Origin: Pseudomonas sp. MYb60 | Lineage (GTDB): Bacteria > Pseudomonadota > Gammaproteobacteria > Pseudomonadales > Pseudomonadaceae | Direction: 5' to 3' | Length of the DNA stretch: 64,000 nt | Assembly: GCF_002979555.1 (NCBI RefSeq) | Contig: NZ_PCOZ01000002.1 | Coordinates: forward strand, 124,001-188,000 | Made by a program: the position numbers and the translations under genes | Shown here: positions 26,786-36,341 of the stretch, piece by piece | Layout of the letters: each line of letters starts with the position of its first letter | How positions within the stretch are numbered: position 1 is the first letter of the stretch | The notes under the pieces: model-generated | The model's database searches: none | What the model was told of the DNA's origin: nothing | Seen by the model: the letters and a program-made list of their open reading frames with translations, nothing else

Positions 26786-28259
26786 TCGCAACAGCAGCCG
26801 CCTGATTTTCCCCGGTCTCATCGCCGTGACCCTGATGGCCGCCAGCGCCGTGTATTTCCTGCGCCCGAGCGAGTCCGTCGCCAGCCCGGCGCTGGACAAG
26901 GCCAATAAACTGCAATCCCTCGCGGAGCTGGACGGCAAGGCGCCGACCAACCGCAAGCTCGACGTGCAGACCTGGACCACCGCCGAAGGCGCCAAGGTGC
27001 TGTTCGTCGAAGCCCACGAGCTGCCGATGTTCGACATGCGCATCCTGTTCGCCGCCGGCAGCAGCCAGGACGGCGACGTGCCCGGCCTGGCGCTGATGAC
27101 CAACGCCATGCTCAACGAAGGTGTACCGGGCAAGGACGTGAGCCAGATCGCCCGCGACTTCGAAGGCCTGGGCGCGGATTTCGGCAATGGCGCCTACCGC
27201 GACATGGCGCTGGTGTCCCTGCGCAGCCTGAGCGCCGGCGACAAGCGCGACGCGGCCCTGAAGCTGTTTGACGAGGTGATCGGCAAGCCGACCTTCCCCG
27301 CCGACTCGCTCGCGCGGATCAAGAACCAGATCCTCGCCGGTTTCGAATACCAGAAGCAGAACCCGGGCAAGCTGGCCAGCCTCGAGTTGTTCAAGCGCTT
27401 GTACGGCGATCATCCTTACGCGCACCCGAGCGAAGGCACGCCAGAAAGTGTGCCGAAGATCTCCCTCGCGCAGATGCAGGCGTTTCATGCCAAAGCCTAT
27501 GCCGCCGGTAACGCGGTCATTGCGGTGGTGGGTGACCTCAGCCGCGCCGAAGCCGAGGCCATGACGGCCAAGGTGTCGGCATCGCTGCCCAAGGGCCCGG
27601 CACTGGCGAAGATCGCCCAACCGACCGAACCGAAAGCCGGCCTGAGCCATATCGAGTTTCCGTCCAAGCAGACGCACCTGCTGTTTGCCCAACTGGGTAT
27701 CGACCGCGCCGACCCCGACTACGCAGCCTTGTCCCTGGGCAACCAGATCCTCGGCGGCGGCGGTTTCGGCACGCGCCTGATGAGTGAAGTGCGCGAGAAA
27801 CGCGGCCTGACCTACGGCGTGTACTCCGGTTTCTCGCCGATGCAGGTGCGTGGCCCGTTCATGGTCCAGTTGCAGACCCGCGCGGAAATGAGCGGCGGCA
27901 CCCTGCGCCTGGTGGAAGACGTGGTGGCCGACTACCTCAAGACTGGCCCGACGCAAAAGGAACTGGATGACGCCAAGCGCGAACTGGCCGGCAGCTTCCC
28001 GCTGTCCACGGCGAGCAACGCCGATATCGTCGGGCAGTTGGGGGCGATGGGGTTCTACAACCTTCCGCTGACCTATCTGGAAGATTTCATGAAACAATCC
28101 CAGGCCCTGACCGTAGAGCAGGTCAAGGCTGCCTTGAACAAACACTTGAGCGCCGACAAGATGGTCATCGTGACCGCCGGCCCGACGACTGCGCAAAAGC
28201 CACTACCGCCCCCCACTGATAAACCCGCCGAGCAGCCGCTCGGGGTTCCGGAGCATTAA
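26778..28259 (+). CDS. M16 family protein lacking the zinc motif (partner subunit)
   Basis: A 493-residue M16-fold protein with an N-terminal membrane/signal segment at about 10-28 (LIFPGLIAVTLMAASAVYFL). At the position of HxxEH it has 'PGLALMTNAMLNEGV', so it cannot bind zinc in the normal way. The C-terminal M16 domain has the R/Y pair in 'VREKRGLTYGVYSGFSPMQV'. By analogy with mitochondrial processing peptidase, an active subunit (the preceding gene) and this inactive one probably form a heterodimer. The stop shares a base with the rsmD start (TAATG). Confidence 0.9.
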   Translation: MSDRNSSRLIFPGLIAVTLMAASAVYFLRPSESVASPALDKANKLQSLAELDGKAPTNRKLDVQTWTTAEGAKVLFVEAHELPMFDMRILFAAGSSQDGDVPGLALMTNAMLNEGVPGKDVSQIARDFEGLGADFGNGAYRDMALVSLRSLSAGDKRDAALKLFDEVIGKPTFPADSLARIKNQILAGFEYQKQNPGKLASLELFKRLYGDHPYAHPSEGTPESVPKISLAQMQAFHAKAYAAGNAVIAVVGDLSRAEAEAMTAKVSASLPKGPALAKIAQPTEPKAGLSHIEFPSKQTHLLFAQLGIDRADPDYAALSLGNQILGGGGFGTRLMSEVREKRGLTYGVYSGFSPMQVRGPFMVQLQTRAEMSGGTLRLVEDVVADYLKTGPTQKELDDAKRELAGSFPLSTASNADIVGQLGAMGFYNLPLTYLEDFMKQSQALTVEQVKAALNKHLSADKMVIVTAGPTTAQKPLPPPTDKPAEQPLGVPEH

Positions 28260-28876
28260 TGGCCAGTTCATCTCGCCCGAAAAAACCCGTCCACAACGTC
28301 CACAACGGTGTGGGCCAGCTGCGCATCATTGGCGGCGAATGGCGCAGCCGCAAGCTGAGCTTCCCCGACGTAGTGGGCCTGCGCCCGACGCCAGACCGCG
28401 TGCGTGAAACCCTGTTCAACTGGCTCGCGCCCTACATCGCCGGCGCCAAGGTGCTGGACCCGTTCGCGGGCAGCGGCGCGCTGTTCCTGGAGGCGCTGTC
28501 CCGTGGCGCCGCCCTGGGACAGGCGCTGGACGCCAGCAACGTGGCGGTTTCCAGCCTCAAGGAACACTTGGGCACGCTGCGTTGCACCACCGGCCAGGTA
28601 CAGACCGCCGACGCGCTGCGCTACCTGGAAACCCAGCCGGCCAGTGAGTTCGACGTGGTGTTCCTGGACCCACCGTTCAACCAGAACCTGCTCCCCACCG
28701 TGTGTGCCCTGCTGGAAGAACGCCAATGGCTGGCGCCCGACTCGTGGATCTACACTGAAAGCGAGACCGCCCCGTCCACCCTCGGCCTCCCGGCAACATG
28801 GCGCCTGCATCGGGAACAGAAGTCCGGGCGAGTGTATTACGCGCTGTGGCAGCGCTCGGTCGAAAGCGCCGCTTAA
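28259..28876 (+). CDS. rsmD: 16S rRNA (guanine966-N2)-methyltransferase
   Basis: A 205-residue SAM enzyme. It carries 'LRIIGGEWRSRKLSFPDVVG', 'LRPTPDRVRETLFNWL', SAM motif 'VLDPFAGSGALFLEALSRGA' and the catalytic 'VVFLDPPFNQNL' (DPPF). RsmD makes m2G966 of 16S rRNA. It overlaps the preceding M16 gene by one base and is followed by a REP-like palindrome. In many bacteria rsmD is next to ftsY; here the M16 pair lies between them. Confidence 0.95.
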   Translation: MASSSRPKKPVHNVHNGVGQLRIIGGEWRSRKLSFPDVVGLRPTPDRVRETLFNWLAPYIAGAKVLDPFAGSGALFLEALSRGAALGQALDASNVAVSSLKEHLGTLRCTTGQVQTADALRYLETQPASEFDVVFLDPPFNQNLLPTVCALLEERQWLAPDSWIYTESETAPSTLGLPATWRLHREQKSGRVYYALWQRSVESAA

Positions 28877-28879
28877 CCT

Positions 28880-28946
28880 GTGGTGAGGGAACGTGCTCCC
28901 GCTGGGGCCGCTGCGCCACCAGCGCGGGACAAGCCCGCTCACCACG
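28880..28946. repeat. REP-like inverted repeat of a separate subtype
   Basis: The left arm GTGGTGAGGGAACGTGCTCC and right arm GGACAAGCCCGCTCACCAC are loosely complementary at their ends (GTGGTGAG / CTCACCAC). They differ from both main REP types in the window. The element lies between rsmD and the YheT-like gene. Confidence 0.5.
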
Positions 28947-28974
28947 ACAGGCCCGCCATAGCACCGAGAGTTAC

Positions 28975-29967
28975 ATGAAGCCCTCCACCCCGCTGTTCAC
29001 TCCGGCCTTCGGCCTCGGCAACCCCCACCTGCAAACACTGTGGGGGCCGCTGTGGCGCGCGACCACCCACCTCGAGCGCCAGCGTGAACGCCTGTGGCTG
29101 GACGACGGCGATTTCCTCGACCTCGACTGGCACGGTCCTCACGATGCGCAAGCGCCGTTGGTGCTGGTGCTGCACGGGCTGACCGGCTCTTCCAACTCGC
29201 CCTATGTCGCCGGCCTGCAAAAAGCCCTCGCCGCCCAGGGTTGGGCCAGTGCTGCGCTGAACTGGCGGGGCTGTTCGGGCGAACCGAACCTGTTGGCACG
29301 CAGCTATCACTCGGGCGCCAGCGAAGACCTGGCGTCAGCGATTGCCCATCTGCGTGCCAAGCGGCCGTTGGCGCCGCTGTATGCCGTGGGTTACTCGCTG
29401 GGCGGCAATGTGCTGCTCAAACACCTGGGTGAAACCGGGGCGGCATCGGGGTTGCAAGGTGCGGCGGCAGTGTCGGTGCCGTTTCGTCTGGATCAGTGCG
29501 CGGACCGCATCGGGCTGGGCTTTTCGCGGGTTTATCAGAAGCACTTCATGCGTGAGATGCTGGCGTATATCCGCGTCAAGCAGAGCCGTTTCCTACAGGA
29601 CGGCCGCGCGGACGGGCTAAAAACGCTGGAAGCTCTGGGCTCGCTGGAGAAAATGCGCACGTTCTGGGATTTCGATGGGAGGGTGACAGCGCCGCTGCAC
29701 GGTTTCCTCAATGCCGAAGACTATTACCGCCGTGCGTCCAGCCGCTATTACCTGGGCAGTATCCGCACGCCCACCCTGATCATCCACGCCGCCGATGACC
29801 CGTTCGTGTTCGCCCACAGCCTGCCTGAGCCAGTTGAGTTGTCGGAGTGCACTGAATTTGAGCTGACAGCCAAGGGCGGACATGTCGGGTTTGTCGATGG
29901 AACCTTAAAGCGCCCCGGTTATTACCTGGAGCGCCGCATTCCCGCGTGGTTGCTCAGTCACCGGTAG
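28975..29967 (+). CDS. YheT-family alpha/beta hydrolase
   Basis: A 330-residue alpha/beta hydrolase. The family start is 'FGLGNPHLQTLWGPLWR'. The oxyanion region is 'LVLHGLTGSSNSPYVAGL', the nucleophile elbow is 'VGYSLGGNVLLKHLGE', the acid is in 'HAADDPFVF', and the histidine is in 'GGHVGFVDG'. Substrate is unknown; the eukaryotic ABHD1/3 relatives act on lipids. I use the ATG at 28975 because upstream in-frame sequence overlaps rsmD in another frame. It overlaps the convergent sulfurtransferase gene by 14 bases. Confidence 0.9.
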   Translation: MKPSTPLFTPAFGLGNPHLQTLWGPLWRATTHLERQRERLWLDDGDFLDLDWHGPHDAQAPLVLVLHGLTGSSNSPYVAGLQKALAAQGWASAALNWRGCSGEPNLLARSYHSGASEDLASAIAHLRAKRPLAPLYAVGYSLGGNVLLKHLGETGAASGLQGAAAVSVPFRLDQCADRIGLGFSRVYQKHFMREMLAYIRVKQSRFLQDGRADGLKTLEALGSLEKMRTFWDFDGRVTAPLHGFLNAEDYYRRASSRYYLGSIRTPTLIIHAADDPFVFAHSLPEPVELSECTEFELTAKGGHVGFVDGTLKRPGYYLERRIPAWLLSHR

Positions 29968-30808
29968 CGATGGCCCGCGCGGGATCGGTAATCCACTCAC
30001 TCCACGACCCCGCATACAACTTGCCCAACGGATAACCCGCCAAGCTCAGGGCAAAGAGGTTGTGGCACGCGGTCACGCCCGAGCCGCAGTACGCCACCAG
30101 TTCATCCGGCGAGCGCCCTTGCAAGTGAGCGGCGAAACGCTGCTTGAGCTGATCGGCCGGCAAGAATCGCCCGTCGCTGCCCAGGTTCTCGTTGAACGCC
30201 GCACATTGCGCCCCGGGGATATGCCCGGCGACTGGATCAATCGGCTCCACTTCGCCGCGAAAACGCGGCTGGGCGCGAGCATCGATCAGCGTCAGCCCCG
30301 GCTGGCCCAAGCGCTTTTGCAGGTGCTCCGCGTCCAGCAGCAGGTGGTTGTCCGGTGTACCCGCCAAGGTACCGACCTCCACCAGCGGCGCGTCCAGGCT
30401 TAACGGGAAACCTGCGGCATGCCAGGCCTTGAGGCCGCCATCGAGGATAAACACGCCCTCCCGCTTGCCCAGCCACGCCAGCAACCACCACGCCCGGGCG
30501 GCAAACGCGCCGGGGCCATCGTCATACAACACCACGTCGGTATCGTCGCTGATGCCCCACGCCCGCAATTGCTGAACCAAGGTATCTGCCGCCGGCAACG
30601 GATGACGACCGGTCACGCCTTTGGTCACTGGTCCACTGAGATGTCGCTCCAGGTCGGCGTATTGCGCACCGTCAATATGCCCTTCGGCATAGCTGCAACG
30701 CCCGTAGTCCGGGTCTTCCAAGGCAAATCGGCAATCCAGGATCACCAACCCGCCGGCCTTCTGGCGTTCGGCCAATTGCGTAGGGCTGATCAGTTGGGCA
30801 AGCGGCAT
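29954..30808 (-). CDS. sseA: Thiosulfate / 3-mercaptopyruvate sulfurtransferase (tandem rhodanese)
   Basis: A 284-residue protein with two rhodanese domains. The active cysteine is in the second domain: 'LVAYCGSGVTACHNLFAL'. The CGSGVT loop is characteristic of mercaptopyruvate sulfurtransferases (SseA), but substrate preference is not decided by this alone. The inactive first domain has 'VVLYDDGPGAFAARAWWLL' with Asp replacing the cysteine. It overlaps the convergent hydrolase gene at the 3' end and is separated from the TetR gene by 33 bases on the same strand. Confidence 0.92.
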   Translation of the reverse strand: MPLAQLISPTQLAERQKAGGLVILDCRFALEDPDYGRCSYAEGHIDGAQYADLERHLSGPVTKGVTGRHPLPAADTLVQQLRAWGISDDTDVVLYDDGPGAFAARAWWLLAWLGKREGVFILDGGLKAWHAAGFPLSLDAPLVEVGTLAGTPDNHLLLDAEHLQKRLGQPGLTLIDARAQPRFRGEVEPIDPVAGHIPGAQCAAFNENLGSDGRFLPADQLKQRFAAHLQGRSPDELVAYCGSGVTACHNLFALSLAGYPLGKLYAGSWSEWITDPARAIATGD

Positions 30809-30841
30809 GACGGACTCCTGTGGATAAATTCGGGAAAGGTC

Positions 30842-31513
30842 CTACTTCACTTCTTCCAGTGCCTGACTCAACGGCACGTAAAACTCTTTGAACAGCGCGT
30901 CAACTGCGTCCTTGGCCTGGGGGGTGACAAACCCCGCTTCCAGCACGAGGACCTGATACACCCCGCGCTTGATCGCTTCGGCGCTCAAGTGCGCGGAGTT
31001 TTCATTGGTGGTGCACAAAAAGCGCACCCACGAGGTGAGGATGATCCACGCGTTGAGGGTGAGGGCTTCGGTTTGGATCGGGTCCATATTGAGGATGCCC
31101 GCATCGACAAAACCTCGATAAATGGCATTGCCCTGGGTCAGGCAGCGCTGGGAAAAACGCCGGTAGCCGGTGGCCAGTTCCGGGTCGCTCTCCAGCAAGT
31201 GTTCGAGATCGCGGTGCAGGAAGCGATAGCGCCACATGCCCGCCAGCAGGGCCTGCAGGTAGAAACGCTTGTCCTGGACCGTGGCTGCACGCCCCTCGGG
31301 TGGGCGCAGGAAACTGTCCACCAAGGCTTCGTATTCACGGAACAGCACGGCGATGATCGCCTGCTTGTTGGGGAAGTGGTAGTACAGGTTGCCCGGTGAA
31401 ATTTCCATATGGGCAGCGATATGGTTGGTGCTCACACTGCGCTCTCCCTGCTGGTTAAAAAGCTCCAGGCTGGTTTGCACAATGCGCTCGCTGGTCTTTA
31501 CTCGTGGTGCCAT
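30842..31513 (-). CDS. TetR/AcrR family regulator of the adjacent alcohol/aldehyde module
   Basis: A 223-residue TetR-type protein. The helix-turn-helix is at about 28-50: 'STNHIAAHMEISPGNLYYHF'. The C-terminal part is an all-helical ligand domain. It is divergent from the aldehyde dehydrogenase gene, and the 147-base gap has two perfect palindromes, so autoregulation and control of that operon are likely. The P. aeruginosa locus has the same arrangement (PA0367 beside PA0366-PA0364), and I recall it being tied to long-chain alcohol or alkane responses; ligand here is unproven. Confidence 0.88.
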   Translation of the reverse strand: MAPRVKTSERIVQTSLELFNQQGERSVSTNHIAAHMEISPGNLYYHFPNKQAIIAVLFREYEALVDSFLRPPEGRAATVQDKRFYLQALLAGMWRYRFLHRDLEHLLESDPELATGYRRFSQRCLTQGNAIYRGFVDAGILNMDPIQTEALTLNAWIILTSWVRFLCTTNENSAHLSAEAIKRGVYQVLVLEAGFVTPQAKDAVDALFKEFYVPLSQALEEVK

Positions 31514-31556
31514 AGGGGAATCAGCTTCTATACACGTGAAGGGGCATCTTACGGCC

Positions 31557-31572
31557 TATCCCGGCCGGGATA
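31557..31572. promoter_or_regulatory. Perfect 16-bp palindrome, candidate operator nearer tetR
   Basis: TATCCCGGCCGGGATA is a perfect palindrome 44 bases from the tetR ATG. Its centre is exactly 50 bases from that of the second palindrome at 31606-31623, about five helical turns. Confidence 0.55.
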
Positions 31573-31597
31573 AAACAGCATGTTGCTGCAATGATAT

Positions 31598-31626
31598 TTG
31601 ACAACTTAGAGTAATAACTCTAAAAA
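31598..31626 (+). promoter_or_regulatory. Promoter of the aldehyde dehydrogenase gene with embedded operator
   Basis: A perfect -35 box TTGACA (31598-31603) is followed, 17 bases later, by a moderate -10 box TAAAAA (31621-31626). The spacer holds the inverted repeat TTAGAGT-AATA-ACTCTAA (31606-31623; 7-4-7, perfect). A repressor on that site would block polymerase, which fits a TetR repressor. The ATG is 35 bases downstream of the -10. Confidence 0.6.
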
Positions 31627-31660
31627 TCCAGGCAGACCTATAACAATCGGGAACTGCGCC

Positions 31661-33088
31661 ATGTCTGCCAACATTGCCTACCTGCAAGATTCCCAGGCGC
31701 TGGATCAACTCCAGGACCTGTTCGACGCCCAGCGCCACGCCTACGCGGCCAATCCCATGCCGCCTGCAGCCCAGCGCCAGCAATGGCTCAAGGCGCTGCG
31801 CGAATTGCTCAGCGATGAACGCCAGGCACTCATCAGCGCGATCAGCCAGGACTTCAGCCACCGCAGCGCCGACGAAACGCTGTTCGCCGAACTGATGCCG
31901 AGCCTGCATGGCATCCACTACGCCAGCAAACACCTCAAGGGCTGGATGAAACCTTCGCGCCGCGCTGTAGGCATTGCCTTCCAGCCGGCGTCCGCCAAGG
32001 TCATCTATCAGCCGTTGGGCGTGGTCGGCGTGATCGTGCCATGGAACTACCCGCTGTACCTGGCCATCGGCCCGCTGGTCGGTGCGTTGGCGGCGGGTAA
32101 CCGGGTGATGCTCAAGCTCAGCGAATCCACCCCGGCCACCGGCGAATTGCTTAAAAAGCTGCTGGCAAAGATCTTCCCCGAAGACCTGGTGTGCGTGGTC
32201 TTGGGCGAAGCCGAAGTGGGCATGGCGTTTTCCAGACTGCGTTTCGACCATCTGCTCTTCACCGGCGCTACCAGCATTGGCAAACATGTGATGCGCGCGG
32301 CGGCCGAGCACTTGACCCCGGTCACCCTGGAATTGGGCGGCAAGTCGCCGGCCATCGTCTCGGCCGATGTGCCCCTCAAGGACGCCGCCGAACGCATCGC
32401 CTTCGGTAAAGCGCTGAACGCCGGGCAAACCTGTGTGGCGCCGGACTATGTGTTGGTGCCGGAAGAGCGCGTGGACGCCTTCGTCGAGGCCTACACCCAG
32501 GCCGTGCGCGGGTTTTACCCCACGCTCGCCGACAACCCGGACTACACGGCCATCATCAACGAGCGGCAATTGGCGCGCCTGAATGCCTACATCAAGGACG
32601 CCATCGACAAAGGCGCCACGCTGGTTCCGCTATACGATCAAGGCCAGGCCCGGCGCATGGCCCACAGCCTGCTGCTGAATGTCAGCGATGACATGACGGT
32701 GATGCAGGACGAGATCTTCGGCCCGGTGCTGCCCATCGTGCCCTATCGCGGCATCGACCAGGCGTTTGCCTACGTCAACCAGCGCCCTCGCCCGTTGGCC
32801 CTTTACTACTTCGGCTACAACAAGGGCGAGCAGAACCGCGTGCTGCACGAGACCCATTCCGGCGGCGTATGCCTGAACGACACGCTGCTGCACGTGGCCC
32901 AGGACGATATGCCTTTCGGCGGTATCGGCCCTTCAGGCATGGGCCACTACCACGGGCATGAAGGCTTTCTCACTTTCAGCAAGGCCAAGGGTGTGCTGGT
33001 CAAGCAGCGCTTGAATGCGGCGAAGTTGATCTACCCGCCCTACGGAAAATCGATCCAGAAGCTGATCCAGAAGCTGTTTATCCGTTGA
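31661..33088 (+). CDS. Coniferyl-aldehyde-dehydrogenase-like NAD(P)-dependent aldehyde dehydrogenase
   Basis: A 475-residue class 3-like aldehyde dehydrogenase. The catalytic cysteine is in 'NAGQTCVAPDYVLVPE' and the general base glutamate is in 'VTLELGGKSPAIVS'. The cofactor block is 'GVVGVIVPWNYPLYLAIGPL' and 'LFTGATSIGKHVMRAAAEHL'. Such enzymes are annotated as coniferyl aldehyde dehydrogenases but often act on fatty or aromatic aldehydes. With the downstream GMC oxidoreductase it forms an alcohol-to-acid pathway. It is divergent from, and probably repressed by, the TetR protein. Confidence 0.9.
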   Translation: MSANIAYLQDSQALDQLQDLFDAQRHAYAANPMPPAAQRQQWLKALRELLSDERQALISAISQDFSHRSADETLFAELMPSLHGIHYASKHLKGWMKPSRRAVGIAFQPASAKVIYQPLGVVGVIVPWNYPLYLAIGPLVGALAAGNRVMLKLSESTPATGELLKKLLAKIFPEDLVCVVLGEAEVGMAFSRLRFDHLLFTGATSIGKHVMRAAAEHLTPVTLELGGKSPAIVSADVPLKDAAERIAFGKALNAGQTCVAPDYVLVPEERVDAFVEAYTQAVRGFYPTLADNPDYTAIINERQLARLNAYIKDAIDKGATLVPLYDQGQARRMAHSLLLNVSDDMTVMQDEIFGPVLPIVPYRGIDQAFAYVNQRPRPLALYYFGYNKGEQNRVLHETHSGGVCLNDTLLHVAQDDMPFGGIGPSGMGHYHGHEGFLTFSKAKGVLVKQRLNAAKLIYPPYGKSIQKLIQKLFIR

Positions 33089-33116
33089 TATCGCCACTCT
33101 CGGGACAATAAAAACA

Positions 33117-33662
33117 ATGAACCCCAGCCTGACTGATACACCCGCGCTGTCACGGCGCGGCGTCCTGAAAATCGGCCTGTGCGCCAGCGCCTTCCTGGCC
33201 ACCGCCGGGTTGGGCGCCAGCCTCAGCGGCTGTTCCAGCAGCACGCCGGCCAGCGGATTTGCGATGTTGCGCAGCAGTGACCTGCCGTTCCTGCGCGCGG
33301 TGATCCCGGTGCTGCTGGAAGGTGTCGCGAGCACCGAGGCAGTCGCCAGCGGAATCGAGGGCACGCTGAAAAAACTCGACTTCAGCCTGCAGCACCTGTC
33401 GCCAGAAATGTTCAAGCTTACCCAGCAATTGTTTGACGTGCTCGGCATGGGCATTACCCGAGGCCCGTTGACCGGGATCTGGGGCAGCTGGGAAAACGCC
33501 GAGCCCGAGCAGATCCGCAACTTCCTGCACCGCTGGGAGAACAGCTACCTGAACCTGCTGCGCATGGGCCAGGGCTCGCTGCTCAAGCTGGTGATCATGG
33601 CGTGGTATTTCCAGCCGGCATCGTGGGCCCACTGTGGCTATCCCGGCCCACCGAAGATCTAG
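33117..33662 (+). CDS. Small Tat-exported (lipo)protein, GMC partner subunit
   Basis: A 181-residue protein with a twin-arginine signal (SRRGVLKIGLCASAFLATAG) and a possible lipobox Cys at about residue 40 (LSGCSSS). The rest is helical and has no cofactor motif. Its place between an aldehyde dehydrogenase and a GMC oxidoreductase recalls the small subunit 3 of membrane-bound gluconate/sorbitol dehydrogenases, which is Tat-exported and carries the flavoprotein with it. That role is inferred from context; I see no specific domain. Confidence 0.7.
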   Translation: MNPSLTDTPALSRRGVLKIGLCASAFLATAGLGASLSGCSSSTPASGFAMLRSSDLPFLRAVIPVLLEGVASTEAVASGIEGTLKKLDFSLQHLSPEMFKLTQQLFDVLGMGITRGPLTGIWGSWENAEPEQIRNFLHRWENSYLNLLRMGQGSLLKLVIMAWYFQPASWAHCGYPGPPKI

Positions 33663-33680
33663 CCTTGAAAACCTAATCAA

Positions 33681-33770
33681 ATGTGGGAGGGGGCTTGCCC
33701 CGGATGGCGGTGTATCAGAAAAAATTTATTGCCTGACCCTCCGCTTTCGGGGGCAACCCCCCTCCCACAT
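33681..33770. repeat. REPIN of the GGGAGGGGGCTTGCCCCC type
   Basis: Two inverted REP units, ATGTGGGAGGGGGCTTGCCC and its reverse complement with a few changes, about 90 bases end to end. It interrupts the run between the Tat protein and GMC genes, so expression of the latter may be lowered or separately started. Confidence 0.85.
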
Positions 33771-33801
33771 TGGCTGCCTATAACAACAAGAGTGCACACC
33801 T

Positions 33802-35397
33802 ATGCCCGTACCCGATCTGTTCCGCGAGGGCCTGGCCCGCGGCTGGAAAACCCACAACGGCGCCGCCCTCGACAGCGACCTGACCCTGGAAGCCGACGTT
33901 GCCATCATTGGCAGTGGCGCGGGTGGCGGTACAACGGCTGAAATCCTCAGCGCCGCTGGCTACAAGGTGCTGCTGATCGAAGAAGGCCCGCTCAAGACCA
34001 GCAGCGACTTCAAACTGCTCGAAGACGAGGCCTACACCAGCCTCTATCAGGAGGGTATCGGGCGCATGAGCAAGGACGGTGCGATTACCATCCTGCAAGG
34101 CAGGGCGGTGGGCGGCACCACCTTGATCAACTGGACGTCGAGCTTTCGCACGCCCGACGCCACCCTTTCCCACTGGGCCAGCGAATACGCGGTGAAAGGC
34201 CATAGCAGTGCCGAAATGGCCCCCTGGTTCGAAAAGATGGAGCAACGCCTCGGCATCGCGCCCTGGGCCCTGCCACCCAACCCCAACAACGATGTCATCC
34301 GCAAAGGCTGCGAACAGCTCGGCTACAGCTGGCACGTGATCCCGCGCAACGTGCGTGGCTGCTTCAACCTGGGGTATTGCGGCATGGGCTGCCCGGTCAA
34401 TGCCAAACAGTCGATGCTGGTGACCACCATTCCCTCCACCCTGGAAAAAGGCGGCGAGCTGCTTTACCTCGCCCGCGCTGATCGCCTCAGGTACAGCGGC
34501 GACACCATCAGTAGCCTCGAATGCGTGGCGATGGACGAACGATGTGTAGCGCCCACCGGTCGCAAGATCACGGTAAAGGCCAAGCATTACGTACTCTCCG
34601 GCGGCGGCATCAACAGCCCGGCGTTGCTGATGCGTTCGGACGCCCCCGACCCGCACTCGCGCGTTGGCAAGCGCACCTTCCTGCACCTGGTGAATTTCTC
34701 CGCCGGACTGTTCGACGAGGTCATCAACCCGTTCTACGGCGCGCCGCAGTCGATCTATTCGGACCATTTCCAATGGCAAGACGGCACCACCGGAAAAATG
34801 TCTTACAAGCTGGAGGCTCCGCCCTTACATCCAGCGCTGGCCAGCACCTTGCTCGGCGGATACGGCGCGCAGAACGCCCTGGACATGAGCCAATTGCCCA
34901 ACACCCACGCCATGCTGGCCCTGCTGCGCGATGGCTTTCACCCGGACAGCGTCGGCGGCACTGTGGAACTGCGTGGCGATGGCACGCCGGTGCTCGACTA
35001 TCAGGTCTCGGCTTACGCCTGGGACGGCCTGCGTCGCGCCTTCCACAGCATGGCCGAGATCCAGTTCGCCGCTGGCGCGCAGTCAGTCAAGCCACTGCAC
35101 CACGACGCGCGCTACGTGAAAACCCTGGGTGAGGCCCGCGCGATGATCGATGGCCTGAACCTTGAGCTGCATCGAACCTGCCTGGGCAGTGCTCATGTGA
35201 TGGGCGGTTGTGCGATGGGTGAAGACCCCAAAAATGCGGTGGCCGACAGCCTGGGTCGTCATCACCAGTTACGCAACCTGTCGATCCACGATGGCTCCCT
35301 GTTCCCCACCAGTATTGGCGCCAACCCACAATTATCCGTGTATGGATTAACCGCCCAACTGGCGACAGCATTGGCCGAACGTCTGAAAACGGCATGA
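33802..35397 (+). CDS. GMC family FAD-dependent oxidoreductase
   Basis: A 531-residue glucose-methanol-choline family flavoprotein. The FAD Rossmann loop is 'DVAIIGSGAGGGTTAEILSA' (about 30-50). GMC marks are 'GRAVGGTTLINWTSSFRTPD', 'NLGYCGMGCPVNAKQS', 'YVLSGGGINSPALLMRSDA' and the active-site end 'TSIGANPQLSVYGLTAQLA'. A histidine in 'SAHVMGGCAMGED' completes the site. No signal peptide is seen, so export would need the Tat partner encoded just before it. Likely oxidises an alcohol to the aldehyde used by the dehydrogenase. Confidence 0.9.
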   Translation: MPVPDLFREGLARGWKTHNGAALDSDLTLEADVAIIGSGAGGGTTAEILSAAGYKVLLIEEGPLKTSSDFKLLEDEAYTSLYQEGIGRMSKDGAITILQGRAVGGTTLINWTSSFRTPDATLSHWASEYAVKGHSSAEMAPWFEKMEQRLGIAPWALPPNPNNDVIRKGCEQLGYSWHVIPRNVRGCFNLGYCGMGCPVNAKQSMLVTTIPSTLEKGGELLYLARADRLRYSGDTISSLECVAMDERCVAPTGRKITVKAKHYVLSGGGINSPALLMRSDAPDPHSRVGKRTFLHLVNFSAGLFDEVINPFYGAPQSIYSDHFQWQDGTTGKMSYKLEAPPLHPALASTLLGGYGAQNALDMSQLPNTHAMLALLRDGFHPDSVGGTVELRGDGTPVLDYQVSAYAWDGLRRAFHSMAEIQFAAGAQSVKPLHHDARYVKTLGEARAMIDGLNLELHRTCLGSAHVMGGCAMGEDPKNAVADSLGRHHQLRNLSIHDGSLFPTSIGANPQLSVYGLTAQLATALAERLKTA

Positions 35398-35431
35398 AAA
35401 AACCCGGTCTATCGAGGCTTCTTCTGCATAA

Positions 35432-36335
<904 letters not shown>

Positions 36336-36341
36336 GGGCCT

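Noticed and set aside
25589-27187. 532-residue open frame on the minus strand over the M16 genes
   Set aside because: Shadow of two clearly recognised peptidase-family genes; no motif of its own.
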